Positions 23,023 through 31,573 of a stretch of DNA of 32,580 bases are shown piece after piece. The position numbers were made by a program, and so were the translations under genes. Under the pieces are notes generated by a model. The model was not told where the DNA came from and did not search any database. It saw nothing but the letters and a program-made list of their open reading frames with translations. Position 1 is the first letter of the stretch. Every line of letters begins with the position of its first letter. Source of the DNA: JANSWP01 sp041941305 (lineage in GTDB: Bacteria; Bacteroidota; Bacteroidia; Chitinophagales; Saprospiraceae); the NCBI GenBank assembly GCA_041941305.1, contig JBGTQJ010000086.1, positions 1 to 32,580 on the forward strand, read 5' to 3'.

Positions 23023-25641
23023 ATGCCAATTAAAAAGTTAGCTTTTTACTTTTCAATACTAGTCTTTTTCTTTCTCGATTTTAAACCAATAATTGCTCAA
23101 AACTCACAAAAACCTTCCCCACTCCTAGATTCTTATCAAACACATACTAATTTAAAAGACCAGAGCCTATACGGATTGGAGTGGATCTCTTTAGGTCCTA
23201 CCTTAAACGGTGCCAGAGTTGAGGCAGTACAGGCAGATCCAACAAATCCAGGTACCATTTACGTCGCTTTTGGCTCTGGTGGACTTTGGAAAAGTACCAA
23301 TAATGGTCTGAGCTGGAAGCCTATATTTGAAAATATGCCTTCCCTTGGAATTGGGGATTTTGCCCTGGCACCATCCAATTCAGAAATCATTTATCTCGGT
23401 ACTGGTGAAAGCCTGAAGAAGGCAAGAAATTTTACGATGCCAGGAGTGGGATTGTATCGCTCGGATGACGGCGGGGAAAGCTGGTCGCATTTGGGCCTGA
23501 ATGATTGCTGGCACATTGGGGAAATAAGTATTCATCCCCAAAATCCTGATAACGTGCTGGTTGCTGCACAAGGTCATTTTTGGACTTCGAACCCTAACAG
23601 AGGGATATATAGAACGGAAGACGGCGGAAAGTCCTGGGAACACGTCTGGTACCACGACGAAAAAACAGGTGCCAACGACATCGTTTTTTCCCCTGCCGAC
23701 CCAACAATCGCCTATGCCACCGTTTGGGAAAATTATCCGGATGTGCACGGTGCCAACAGTGGTATCTATAAAAGTGAAGATGCCGGAAAAACCTGGTCCA
23801 AAATGGTAAATGGAGTTACAATCGACCAAAACACGGGGCGCATGGGCATTGCGGCTTCCTATCAGGATAAAGACAAGGCTTATGTGTTTGTTGACCAACG
23901 AAATCGAGGCAGAAAACGAGGAGCTGGAGAGATTTATAAAACCATAGATGGAGGTGCCAATTGGGTCAAAACGCATGAGGGTGATATCCGGGCACTTTCC
24001 GTAATAGGCTGGTATTTCATGGACATTTATGTCAATCCCCAAAATGACGAAGAAATATTCGGTTTAGGCGTTCGATTGATTCACAGCAAAAATGGGGGAA
24101 AATCCTTTGAATACATTGGGGGACAAATCACACATCTCACTCCTAGTCCCGCTCAAACCATGCACCTCGACCACTGCGAAATGTGGATCAATCCCCTGAA
24201 TACCAAAGAACTTTGGCTTGGGAATGATGGTGGCTTGTACCACAGTTATGACCAAGGCAACTCCTGGTTGCATTTAAATAATATCCCCACTGGAGAATTC
24301 TACGATATAGAAATCGACTATAAAACACCCTATACCATTTACGGCGGTGTTCAAGATGATGCCACTGTTTTTGGTCCTGGTACAGAATGGAATCCAAAAT
24401 TCGACGATCCCTGGCAGTATTTGTGGATTGATGCCTGGAGTGGTGGAGATGGCTGCATCACGCTTGCGGATCCAAATGACGAAAATACCGTGTATTTCAG
24501 CATGCAAAACGGAGCAGCCCGTCGTCTAGATTTGCAAAAAAAGAAATCAGTTTGGATTCGACCCGAATTTCCAGAAGCAGATAGTATTGATTTAAAATAC
24601 AATTTTATAAGCCCTTATTTTTTGTCTCCTCACAACTCAGATCGGGTGTATATGGCAGGCAATTATGTGATGCGTAGTGAGAATCGTGGGGATGATTGGG
24701 AGGTCATAAGCCCTAATTTAATTGAACAAAGAAATCATTCAGAAAAAGAAACTGCTGCAGGAGCCATGGCAGAATCTTTTCTCGAAGAAGGTGTTTTGTT
24801 TGTAGGCACGGATCGAGGCACGCTTTGGCGAAGCAAAAACAATGGGCAAGATTGGACAAATATTTCAGGAGATTTCCCTGCCAATTACATTCGAAGCATT
24901 TGCCCTTCAAAGCATAAAAAGGAACGATTGTACGTTCAACTCACTGGATTGAATTATGACGATCTGGGAGCTTACCTCTATGTCTCAGAAGATTATGGTG
25001 ACACCTGGACTTCCATCACCAGTAACCTTCCCAATCATCCCATCAATTTCATTTTGGAAGATCCTGCTTTTGAAAACATCCTCTACGCAGGCACTTATCG
25101 AGGGGTTTATGTTTCTACAAATCGTGGTCAGGAATGGTCCTATTTTGGAAAAGGCATGCCCGATGCAAGCATTGCGGATATTGTGATTGAAGAAAAATCA
25201 AAAGACATGGTGGTGGCTACTCACGGGCGAGGTATTTACAAGACCAATTTATTGCCTTTCTATCATCATTTTTCTGAAAAAATCAGTACCAATTTCCTTT
25301 TTGAAATTCCTGAAGGCAAAGCCCCTTTGAAAAGAGATACACACAAAGACATTGACGAAAAATCAATTGAAAAAGTGCCCATTACATTTTGGCTGGAAGA
25401 ACCAGAAACCATCAATTTGGATATTTTAACAGAAAGTGATTCGTTACTTCATTCCAAAACCATTCAAGGACAAGCGGGATTCAATCAATTCCGATGGGAT
25501 TTGGTTACTTATAAAGAAGAAAGTGACAGCCCCTATTTTATTCATTACAAGCATTATTTGGAGGCGGGGGAATACGTTTTAAAGTTATCAAGTTCAGTTG
25601 GCGCAATAAGAGAAAGACGAATGGTCATTAGAGAAAGATAG
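23023..25641 (+). CDS. Secreted Asp-box (BNR/sortilin-like) beta-propeller protein
   Basis: This 872-residue protein starts with a signal peptide (LAFYFSILVFFFLDF, cleavage near IIAQ-N, residue 26). Most of the chain is a propeller with at least eleven Asp-box-like turns (SxDxGxxW), for example KSTNNGLSWKPI, RSDDGGESWSHL, RTEDGGKSWEHV, KSEDAGKTWSKM, RSKNNGQDWTNI and VSEDYGDTWTSI. This is the VPS10/sortilin and exo-alpha-glycosidase-like superfamily; many Bacteroidota encode such proteins of 900-1100 residues with no known activity. The sialidase FRIP motif is not seen. The last 120 residues form a separate beta domain (ITFWLEEPETINLDILTES to MVIRER) that may be Ig-like but lacks a clear T9SS sorting motif. 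It would be periplasmic or surface-exposed; the ligand is unknown. Confidence 0.85.
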   Translation: MPIKKLAFYFSILVFFFLDFKPIIAQNSQKPSPLLDSYQTHTNLKDQSLYGLEWISLGPTLNGARVEAVQADPTNPGTIYVAFGSGGLWKSTNNGLSWKPIFENMPSLGIGDFALAPSNSEIIYLGTGESLKKARNFTMPGVGLYRSDDGGESWSHLGLNDCWHIGEISIHPQNPDNVLVAAQGHFWTSNPNRGIYRTEDGGKSWEHVWYHDEKTGANDIVFSPADPTIAYATVWENYPDVHGANSGIYKSEDAGKTWSKMVNGVTIDQNTGRMGIAASYQDKDKAYVFVDQRNRGRKRGAGEIYKTIDGGANWVKTHEGDIRALSVIGWYFMDIYVNPQNDEEIFGLGVRLIHSKNGGKSFEYIGGQITHLTPSPAQTMHLDHCEMWINPLNTKELWLGNDGGLYHSYDQGNSWLHLNNIPTGEFYDIEIDYKTPYTIYGGVQDDATVFGPGTEWNPKFDDPWQYLWIDAWSGGDGCITLADPNDENTVYFSMQNGAARRLDLQKKKSVWIRPEFPEADSIDLKYNFISPYFLSPHNSDRVYMAGNYVMRSENRGDDWEVISPNLIEQRNHSEKETAAGAMAESFLEEGVLFVGTDRGTLWRSKNNGQDWTNISGDFPANYIRSICPSKHKKERLYVQLTGLNYDDLGAYLYVSEDYGDTWTSITSNLPNHPINFILEDPAFENILYAGTYRGVYVSTNRGQEWSYFGKGMPDASIADIVIEEKSKDMVVATHGRGIYKTNLLPFYHHFSEKISTNFLFEIPEGKAPLKRDTHKDIDEKSIEKVPITFWLEEPETINLDILTESDSLLHSKTIQGQAGFNQFRWDLVTYKEESDSPYFIHYKHYLEAGEYVLKLSSSVGAIRERRMVIRER

Positions 25642-25781
25642 TAACCTGGGTTAGTTATTATTCCCAAAGTACCCTTTTTATAAATTGAATTTGGTTAATA
25701 CGTATGGAATTTTTAGACGGAGGTTCTTGTTATCTCCGATTATTACGATAAATAATTCGGTTTTACATATTATTTTTTGAA

Positions 25782-25843
25782 GGGAGACGGGTTGGCGGGG
25801 ATGCGGGGAAACGTGAACCCGCTACCTCGACAACCCGTCTCCC
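25782..25843. repeat. 13-bp inverted repeat with inner stem
   Basis: gggagacgggttg (25782-25794) is exactly complemented at 25831-25843. The interior has a second small stem (gcggg near 25804 with cccgc ending 25823). The stretch 25642-25873 is otherwise gene-free. Confidence 0.75.
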
Positions 25844-25873
25844 CGCTAACCCGTAAACCCACAAGAAAAAACG

Positions 25874-26143
25874 ATGAAACATCAAGACCTACCCGACCGT
25901 TGGAAGCAAAAAATCATTGACTATCTGCAATCAAAAGGAAAAGGAGCCTATACTAGGTTAGGTACATCTGATTTTAGTTCCAAAGCTGTAAAACTTCAAT
26001 TTGAAGATGGTTCTTTTGCTGAATTCAAGTATGCTTTTTTCATTGAAGCACCAGAATTTAATGAACTCGCAGTATTTACAGAACACTGCGGATACCATAT
26101 ATTTAATGCCGGTGCCCTTGGTGTCGAAATCATAAACCATTAA
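25874..26143 (+). CDS. Small conserved-looking hypothetical protein (89 residues)
   Basis: This compact soluble protein opens with MKHQDLPDRWKQKIIDYLQSK, then LGTSDFSSKAVKLQFEDG, YAFFIEAPEFNELAVFTEHC and GYHIFNAGALGVEII. The pattern (W-K-x-I-x-x-Y-L; SDFSS; FTEHCGYHIF) looks like a real folded small domain, and I recall similar unnamed proteins in diverse bacteria. No function is known to me. It stands alone: 232 bases of gap before it, and a 49-base gap to the next gene. The invariant-looking TEHCGYH with Cys and two His might bind a metal, which is a guess. Confidence 0.75.
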   Translation: MKHQDLPDRWKQKIIDYLQSKGKGAYTRLGTSDFSSKAVKLQFEDGSFAEFKYAFFIEAPEFNELAVFTEHCGYHIFNAGALGVEIINH

Positions 26144-26192
26144 AAAAAAGATAAATCTTAATTGTGTCCAGAATCACAAAATTCTCAAGGTC

Positions 26193-27104
26193 ATGCATTT
26201 TAAATTCTCTCTTTCTAGGATCATTTTATTTACCATTATTTTCATTCTACTTTTGCCTTCAACAATAGATTTCATTTCTTCTATGTTTCCTGGTTGGCAT
26301 ATCAATTTGGGTGGACTGAATTGGCTCATCATAGCCCTTGTATTTGTAGGGCTGTTTATTAGAGAAAAGCCATCATCAGACAACTTAAAAAAAGAGAAAC
26401 AATCAGATCTATATCCTGAAATCACAAAGGCTGGAAGTCTAAAAAAAGCTTTGCAGCTTGAATTTAAAAAAATCCAACCTGAGCTTAAAGTTGAGGACGA
26501 AGAAAATGGAGCTGTAAAATTGCCTTTCTCTTATGCAAGGGTGGGAAAAAATAAAAGGTTCTCTCAAATATATATTGCAGCAGAATCAAAATGCTACCTA
26601 CCTGATTTTTGGCGTCAAGGTGTTTGTTTGGCACATGGAAAAATTAACGACATCAGTCTTTTAGCTCAATCGATTCACACATGGATAAATACTGATATCA
26701 CAACTTCCGAATTGGCGAAGCAATTCACATTTATTGTGCCTGAAAAGAAAGCGATCGCCTTTGATGAAGGTTCAGAAGTACCTTATAAATGGAATGTTTT
26801 GCTTGAAGATGAAACACTTTCTAAATTAAAACCCCTTGTTAAGCTTGCGAAGAATCACCCCAAAATTGGGCAACTCTTTCCATACACAAGTTTAAGCAGA
26901 TTGTGTTTGAGTCGATGTACAGGTTATCCTTATATGAATGTAGGGCCGATAGTTGTATCTCTATCAGATAATGATTATCACGTTGTGAGTCCAACCGGAG
27001 AACCTATTGGAAGAGGCAATGCAGCGGATGCAATTAGTATAATAGAAGCAAATTTACCTTCAGATATTCAACCGGCAGTAAAGGGAACAGCAGAAGATTT
27101 ATAG
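26193..27104 (+). CDS. Membrane-anchored protein with a DUF6193-like domain
   Basis: This 303-residue protein has two N-terminal hydrophobic segments (about 9-30, IILFTIIFILLLPSTIDF, and 42-58, LNWLIIALVFVGLFI) and then a soluble domain of about 240 residues. The soluble part carries the run VCLAHGKINDISLLAQSIHTW, then KWNVLLEDETLSKLKPLVK, then KIGQLFPYTSLSRLCLSRC and DYHVVSPTGEPIGRGNAADA. By memory this order (AsG-x-T-x-D...W; W...LrpLv..A...P.L..LfPf.S...L.fSr.t; Y.V) matches DUF6193, best known from actinobacterial natural-product regions, where it is also uncharacterised. The match is from pattern recall, not a search. The membrane anchor would be unusual for that family. Confidence 0.6.
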   Translation: MHFKFSLSRIILFTIIFILLLPSTIDFISSMFPGWHINLGGLNWLIIALVFVGLFIREKPSSDNLKKEKQSDLYPEITKAGSLKKALQLEFKKIQPELKVEDEENGAVKLPFSYARVGKNKRFSQIYIAAESKCYLPDFWRQGVCLAHGKINDISLLAQSIHTWINTDITTSELAKQFTFIVPEKKAIAFDEGSEVPYKWNVLLEDETLSKLKPLVKLAKNHPKIGQLFPYTSLSRLCLSRCTGYPYMNVGPIVVSLSDNDYHVVSPTGEPIGRGNAADAISIIEANLPSDIQPAVKGTAEDL

Positions 27105-27226
27105 TAATCATATGGATGTACTGGACTTGTAAAAAAGTAGTTAAAACCTACCTCCAGCTTGGCTTTTCAGGAAAAATCAGTTCTCTTGCAAAGGATAATT
27201 ACTATCAACATCTAAATCAAAGAAAG

Positions 27227-28351
27227 ATGAAAATAATGCTTCCTGTTTTCCTGTTTTGCCTTGCCTCCTGTTCTTTTCAGCCTGAACCCGAACAGGAGTT
27301 ACATTCCCTCGACTTAGATATAACTCATGATCAATTATCTGAAGTTATTGCGACATTGCAGGACGAAACCGTCAGTGGTTACGTGTTGGTTCACAAATCT
27401 GATTTGGAATACTCATCACTGGAAAAAGCCAGATCTGATACATCGGTAGCCAAATCAGTCGTTCAATTTGAGACCAAGGAATTTCGGTTGCATACTCCTG
27501 AGTCTGAAAAAGACTGGAAATATTATCATTGGGGTTCTCCCCTGGTTTGTAGGAAAGTAATAAAAGATCATGGGGACGTTGTGGAAGTCCAAACATTAGA
27601 TACAGCTTATGATGTACCACAAAAACTGGGACATGGAGGATTGGGTGCAGATTATATGTTTGAATTGACCACTTTTGTTCGCAAAAAAGACTTAGTACCT
27701 GTATTAAAAAAACCTTATCAACTATCCTTTCCTGACCAAACCAGCCTTCAATTAGATGCTGGAGTTGCAGTGGGCATTCCATGGAATTCAGATGGCACTA
27801 AAAGAGCCGTTTCTATCCAGCAATTACATTTTGAATTCCCCATTCCCGATAGTCTATTAGCCCTTTCTTATCAACCCAAGCTAAGAAAATTGGAAAATCT
27901 CGAAGGCAAACTGATGCTGGATGAAACGGCACATTTGTTTCTTGGAGGTGAAAAATTCTGTCCAGTTGCCCAATTAAGGTTGGATTGGTCTCGCACTCCT
28001 TTAAAACACCGTATTATTGGAGATTTCACAATGGTGGAATTGGTTTCAAATGGCATTCAATTAAATGTAATGACAGATAAAGAATTGGTTAAACCTTATA
28101 TTCCCAACATTGATAGGCCAGTTTTAACGCCAAAATTCAAAACCCCTCCAAGATGGTATTATCGAATTCATGAAGGGACCCCCGTTTATTGGGATGATGG
28201 GCGGCTAGCTGGAAAGGTTGTCCAATATTTTGGTCATTATTCGAAAGTTGCACCAGGAGATACCCACTTGTGTGAAATAATGTCTGAATTATTTTTGGAA
28301 GAACCGCTTTGTTTTAAATTAGAGGATATTGAGGTTGTGGATAATGGTTAG
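27227..28351 (+). CDS. Unknown lipoprotein (374 residues)
   Basis: I chose the ATG at 27227 because it directly opens a lipoprotein signal, MKIMLPVFLFCLASC (lipobox LASC, Cys 15). An in-phase extension from 27116 would bury that signal and has no other support. The mature part begins with a Pro/Glu linker and is mixed alpha/beta with SGYVLVHKSDLEYSSLE, WKYYHWGSPLVCRKVIKDHG and a C-terminal RWYYRIHEGTPVYWDDGRLA. I do not recognise a family. It is expected to be a periplasm- or surface-facing lipoprotein. The gene ends 8 bases before the remnant metallophosphoesterase frame. Confidence 0.7.
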   Translation: MKIMLPVFLFCLASCSFQPEPEQELHSLDLDITHDQLSEVIATLQDETVSGYVLVHKSDLEYSSLEKARSDTSVAKSVVQFETKEFRLHTPESEKDWKYYHWGSPLVCRKVIKDHGDVVEVQTLDTAYDVPQKLGHGGLGADYMFELTTFVRKKDLVPVLKKPYQLSFPDQTSLQLDAGVAVGIPWNSDGTKRAVSIQQLHFEFPIPDSLLALSYQPKLRKLENLEGKLMLDETAHLFLGGEKFCPVAQLRLDWSRTPLKHRIIGDFTMVELVSNGIQLNVMTDKELVKPYIPNIDRPVLTPKFKTPPRWYYRIHEGTPVYWDDGRLAGKVVQYFGHYSKVAPGDTHLCEIMSELFLEEPLCFKLEDIEVVDNG

Positions 28352-28359
28352 GCTTAAAA

Positions 28360-29004
28360 TTGGTGGACGGTGACGTCGTTTTGGAACCTATGTCAAAAGC
28401 TTGTTTGGATAGACTTATGGAGATTGAGATGCCAACTCATTTTATTCATGGCAATTGTGAAGGATTTGTCCTGGATTTTTTGAATGGAAATCCTCTGAAA
28501 AAGCAGGTACCCGAAAAAGTGTTGGAAAATATTAAATGGACTGCAGAGCAGTTGGACTCTTCTTACAAAGATCTTTTAGCAAGCTGGCCCAAAACCATTG
28601 AATTGGAAGTTGAAGGAATTGGCAAAGTCCTTTTTTGTCATGCAACACCAAGAGATGAAAACGAGATTTTTACGCGTTTGACTTCTGAAGAAAAATTGCG
28701 ACCAATATTTGAAAATCTTGAAGTAAATGTAGTTGTTTGTGGACACACCCATATGCAATTTGACAGAACGATTGGAGGCATTCGAGTGGTCAATTCTGGA
28801 AGTGTAGGCATGCCATTTGGAGAGCCCGGAGCATATTGGCTATTATTGGATAAGGATATCAGGTTTCAGCATACCCAATATGATTTGGAAAAAGCAGCTG
28901 GAATAATTAGAAGAACAAATTTTCCTCAAAGGGATGATTTTGCAGCAAATAATGTACTCAAGCCACCTACTGAAGCAGAAATGTTGCAAATCTTGACTAC
29001 CTAG
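28360..29004 (+). pseudogene. 5'-truncated metallophosphoesterase
   Basis: The 214-codon frame encodes the body of a YfcE/MJ0936-like calcineurin-type phosphoesterase: GDVVLEP (motif II, residues 4-10), FIHGNCEGFVLDF (motif III region, with Cys where GNH/GND is usual), LFCHATP, VCGHTHMQFDR (GHTH) and VVNSGSVGMPFGEPGAYW. Family members start about 35 residues earlier with the first metal motif (DxHGN). Here the frame is closed by TAA at 28342 and no upstream DxH is encoded; that DNA belongs to the lipoprotein gene. The only possible starts are TTG 28360 or the next codon, GTG. The product would lack two metal ligands, so I call it a remnant. A functional variant cannot be excluded. Confidence 0.75.
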
Positions 29005-29027
29005 CTTAATTCCTAAATCGTTTAGTT

Positions 29028-29186
29028 ATGAATGAAAAAACCAAACTATTTTGCCTCAGGTTATTTGTAACCGTATTATTTCTTGCATGTATTTTACTCT
29101 TTATGCTAGATGATAATATTGCCTTCCTCGGATTGTCCATCATCATCGGTGCAGCAATGATCAGCATTTCAATGCTAGCTAAATAA
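29028..29186 (+). CDS. Small membrane protein (52 residues)
   Basis: The frame ATG 29028 to TAA 29186 encodes 52 residues: MNEKTKLFCLR, then a hydrophobic helix LFVTVLFLACILLFML, a short DDN turn, and a second hydrophobic helix IAFLGLSIIIGAAMISISML. The basic start and acidic turn suggest a two-helix inner-membrane hairpin with both ends in the cytoplasm. I do not recognise a family. It lies 23 bases after the metallophosphoesterase remnant and 6 bases before the lipoprotein hydrolase gene, so it could be co-transcribed with the latter. Confidence 0.65.
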   Translation: MNEKTKLFCLRLFVTVLFLACILLFMLDDNIAFLGLSIIIGAAMISISMLAK

Positions 29187-29192
29187 AGCCCT

Positions 29193-29858
29193 ATGAAATT
29201 ACTCTTTTTTATTTTCATCATTAGCCTTTGGGCATGTAAAAATGCCGAGCACCCTAATTCAGAGAAGCAAAGCTCAGAGGAAGTAACTCTAATAGACTCC
29301 AACTCTAACATTCTGGAATTACAAAATGGAGACATCATTTTCCAAACTTCCCTTTCAAGTCAAAGCAAAGCAATACAATTGGCTACCCACTCGAAATACA
29401 GCCATATGGGCATCATTTATCGTGTTGAACAAGCTTATTACGTCTACGAAGCCATCCAACCTGTGAAGCTCACACCTTTGAAAAAATGGATTGAGCGGGG
29501 TGAAGCGGGGCATTATGTGGTCAAAAGATTGAAAAATGCCGGGAAAGTGTTGACTGCTCAGACCTTCGGAAAGATGAAATCTATTGGCGAACGTTATAAT
29601 GGTAAGGATTATGATTTGTATTTTGAATGGTCAGACGATCGAATATATTGTTCAGAATTAGTCTGGAAAATGTACAAGGAAGCAATTGGAATTGAGATAG
29701 GTCAACTACAACAACTTTCAACATTTGATTTATCAAGTCCCATTGTGAAGCAAAAGATGGTGGAAAGATATGGAGATGAAGTGCCGATGAACGAAAGAGT
29801 AATATCACCTGCTGCTATGTTTGAGTCTGATAGATTATTAACTGTTTTTGAGCAGTAA
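29193..29858 (+). CDS. YiiX-like permuted papain-fold (NlpC/P60-related) lipoprotein hydrolase
   Basis: This 221-residue protein has a lipoprotein signal (FIFIISLWAC, Cys 15). The catalytic domain follows the YaeF/YiiX (C92) pattern of circularly permuted papain-like enzymes: LQNGDIIFQTS (43-53), YSHMGIIY with the likely catalytic H71, an acidic E86 in YEAIQP, and YCSELVWKMY with the likely nucleophile C153. Known or proposed substrates of the superfamily are peptide or lipid amides in the envelope; the exact one here is open. The protein would act on the periplasmic side of a membrane. It begins 6 bases after the small membrane-protein gene. Confidence 0.85.
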   Translation: MKLLFFIFIISLWACKNAEHPNSEKQSSEEVTLIDSNSNILELQNGDIIFQTSLSSQSKAIQLATHSKYSHMGIIYRVEQAYYVYEAIQPVKLTPLKKWIERGEAGHYVVKRLKNAGKVLTAQTFGKMKSIGERYNGKDYDLYFEWSDDRIYCSELVWKMYKEAIGIEIGQLQQLSTFDLSSPIVKQKMVERYGDEVPMNERVISPAAMFESDRLLTVFEQ

Positions 29859-29879
29859 AATATTGATAAAAAAGAACTT

Positions 29880-30290
29880 ATGCGATACGCCCTTTACGAT
29901 CCACTTCAATTAGAACCGTTTGAATCTGGCATAATTGGTAAGGATGATTTTATTGCTAAATACCATGCATTTCCTTTTGAAGGATTATTAAAAAAACAGA
30001 ACGAGGCAATGAATAAAGGAGAAGAAATTAAATGGGCCCCTGGGCTAGAAACGATTAATCAGGAAGGTAATGCTATATATGTTTCCATCGTCGGAGAATT
30101 GGACGATTACGAATTTTACATCTGTTACAAAAGACCAATCATGCGAAAGAGATGGAGATGGTTTAGAGAAATAGAGTATTTGGATAAAGACTTTTTTAGT
30201 ATAATCCCACAACAAACCAGGGAAGATGGATTGAGGGCTTTTTGTTTGTTTTTTGATAAAAATTATGAGGAGCTAGGAAAACATTGGTGA
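29880..30290 (+). CDS. Hypothetical protein (136 residues)
   Basis: I do not recognise this soluble protein. It is rich in aromatic residues and has the stretches MRYALYDPLQLEPFESGIIG, AIYVSIVGELDDYEFYICYK, RPIMRKRWRWFREIEYLDKD and FCLFFDKNYEELGKHW. It looks like a small alpha/beta domain with a basic/Trp loop (RKRWRWF). Its ATG lies 21 bases after the preceding stop. Directly downstream lies the WG-repeat remnant, in a different frame. Confidence 0.6.
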   Translation: MRYALYDPLQLEPFESGIIGKDDFIAKYHAFPFEGLLKKQNEAMNKGEEIKWAPGLETINQEGNAIYVSIVGELDDYEFYICYKRPIMRKRWRWFREIEYLDKDFFSIIPQQTREDGLRAFCLFFDKNYEELGKHW

Positions 30291-30300
30291 CTAATCATAA

Positions 30301-30809
30301 TCGGTAGCATTTGATAACGTCCAACATATTTCAGAAGGATTGATTGCCCTCAACAAAGGAGCTGTAGAGGAAAACTATGAAAGAATAGGTGGAAAATGGG
30401 CGCCAATTTAATTAATTCAAAAGGAGAACTACTGTTGGAACAAAACAAACAATTCATCTATCGTTTGGGGAGTTCTGTTATGGTTGTACAAGACCACCAT
30501 GGAGCAGTTTTCATGAATAAAAAGTTGGATATCCTAATCCCTTCTGCATTTCGAAGTATTCAATTGATGGGAGGTGTACTATTGGTCACAGAAAAAAAAT
30601 CGGATCAGCAGTTGGTGCTGAATCAAAAAGGAGCAATACTTTTTAAGCCAGAGGGATTCGAATTAATGGATGCAACAAATAAGTATATAATTGTACGAAA
30701 GAGGTCTATGGAAGGAACTAAAAAAGGCTTAATTGATTTTCAGGGTAATTGGCTTTTGGAGCCTAAATACGACTACCTCTCTACCCCATTTAATTTACAA
30801 CCAAATTGA
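30301..30809 (+). pseudogene. Truncated, frameshifted WG-repeat protein
   Basis: From 30301 one frame encodes AFDNVQHISEGLIALNKGAV, then EENYERIGGKW, and meets TAA at 30409. The adjacent frame carries the continuation (GANLINSKGELLLEQ, then GLIDFQGNWLLEPKYDYL) to 30809. Together they give the typical WG-repeat rhythm (FDxVxxxSEGLxAL...GGKWGxINxKGE...EPKYD). The frames switch inside KWG at 30397-30401 (tggg), where one missing G would restore a single frame. No start codon precedes the first part; a stop lies at 30298. The ATG at 30396 could express a 137-residue fragment. WG repeats are of unknown function. Confidence 0.65.
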
Positions 30810-30816
30810 CTCCGTT

Positions 30817-31326
30817 TTGAAAAAAAGGAAAAAAATAGGACTCCTGCTTTTGGTCATTATTGCCATTGGTTATCTACTTCCACAAAACTTCAGTATGCCT
30901 GTGGAAGGGGCAACATCGTCTGATTACAATAAAGATTCCTTTTGGTATTATCCCTGGGGAAGATCCATTACCCATAAGGGGATTGATATTTTTGCCAGCA
31001 GGGGAACCAAGCTTCGCTCTGCCGTTTCCGGTTTGGTTTTGTATACCGGTGAAATAAAATTCGGTGGAAAGGTCGTAGTTGTATTAGGTCCAAAGTGGCG
31101 CATTCATTACTATGCACATTTGGATGAAATTGCAACTTCTTCATTCTCTTTTGTGAATCAAAAGACCAAAATTGGAACAGTGGGAAATACTGGCAATGCC
31201 CAAGGCAAACCAGCTCATTTGCATTATTCCATCATTACTCCAATTCCTTACCCCTGGAGGATAGATGGAGATCGACAAGGTTGGAAAAAGATGTTTTATT
31301 TAAATCCGATAGATTATTTAAAATGA
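30817..31326 (+). CDS. M23 family (LytM-type) metallopeptidase
   Basis: This 169-residue zinc endopeptidase acts on peptidoglycan cross-links or other glycine-rich peptides in the periplasm. I place the start at TTG 30817, which gives a basic start and one membrane segment (MKKRKKIGLLLLVIIAIGYL). In-phase codons further upstream overlap the WG-repeat remnant. The peptidase core shows HKGIDIFASRGTKLRSAVSG with H53 and D57, HYYAHL with H101 as the likely general base, and the HxH motif in PAHLHYSI (H134, H136). All metal-binding residues of active M23 enzymes are present. No LysM or coiled-coil region is attached. The final part (FYLNPIDYL) is typical of the family. Confidence 0.85.
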   Translation: MKKRKKIGLLLLVIIAIGYLLPQNFSMPVEGATSSDYNKDSFWYYPWGRSITHKGIDIFASRGTKLRSAVSGLVLYTGEIKFGGKVVVVLGPKWRIHYYAHLDEIATSSFSFVNQKTKIGTVGNTGNAQGKPAHLHYSIITPIPYPWRIDGDRQGWKKMFYLNPIDYLK

Positions 31327-31573
31327 AAGCCTTGGAACTTAATTATCATTAATCTAGTTACTCTACTCGTTCAAAATTCAATCAAATCTAAAATTCAATA
31401 CCATGCGTGTTCTAGCATTTCTTTTTGCACACAAAGGCATGGCTTGACTGACACTCCAACATTCTGAATTCAAAGATTTTTAGGAGGTTAGCCAACATGT
31501 TCTTTTCCAGTTGCTTATCGAGATCCCGATAAGTAGTCATCTTATTTTAGCTAACTTCTTAATAATCAGGCAA
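31327..31573. other. Gap without a recognised gene
   Basis: In this AT-rich stretch I see a short stem cttatcg...cgataag near 31513-31532 and no credible reading frame. An in-phase extension of the following gene from 31511 (TTG) passes through that stem and is not supported. Confidence 0.5.

Noticed and set aside
23380..24042. 220-codon antisense frame opposite the Asp-box propeller
   Set aside because: It reflects the codon bias of the Gly/Asp-rich propeller gene; no motif or signal supports it.
23023..25641. Sialidase
   Set aside because: Asp boxes are present, but the FRIP motif and the arginine triad could not be found.
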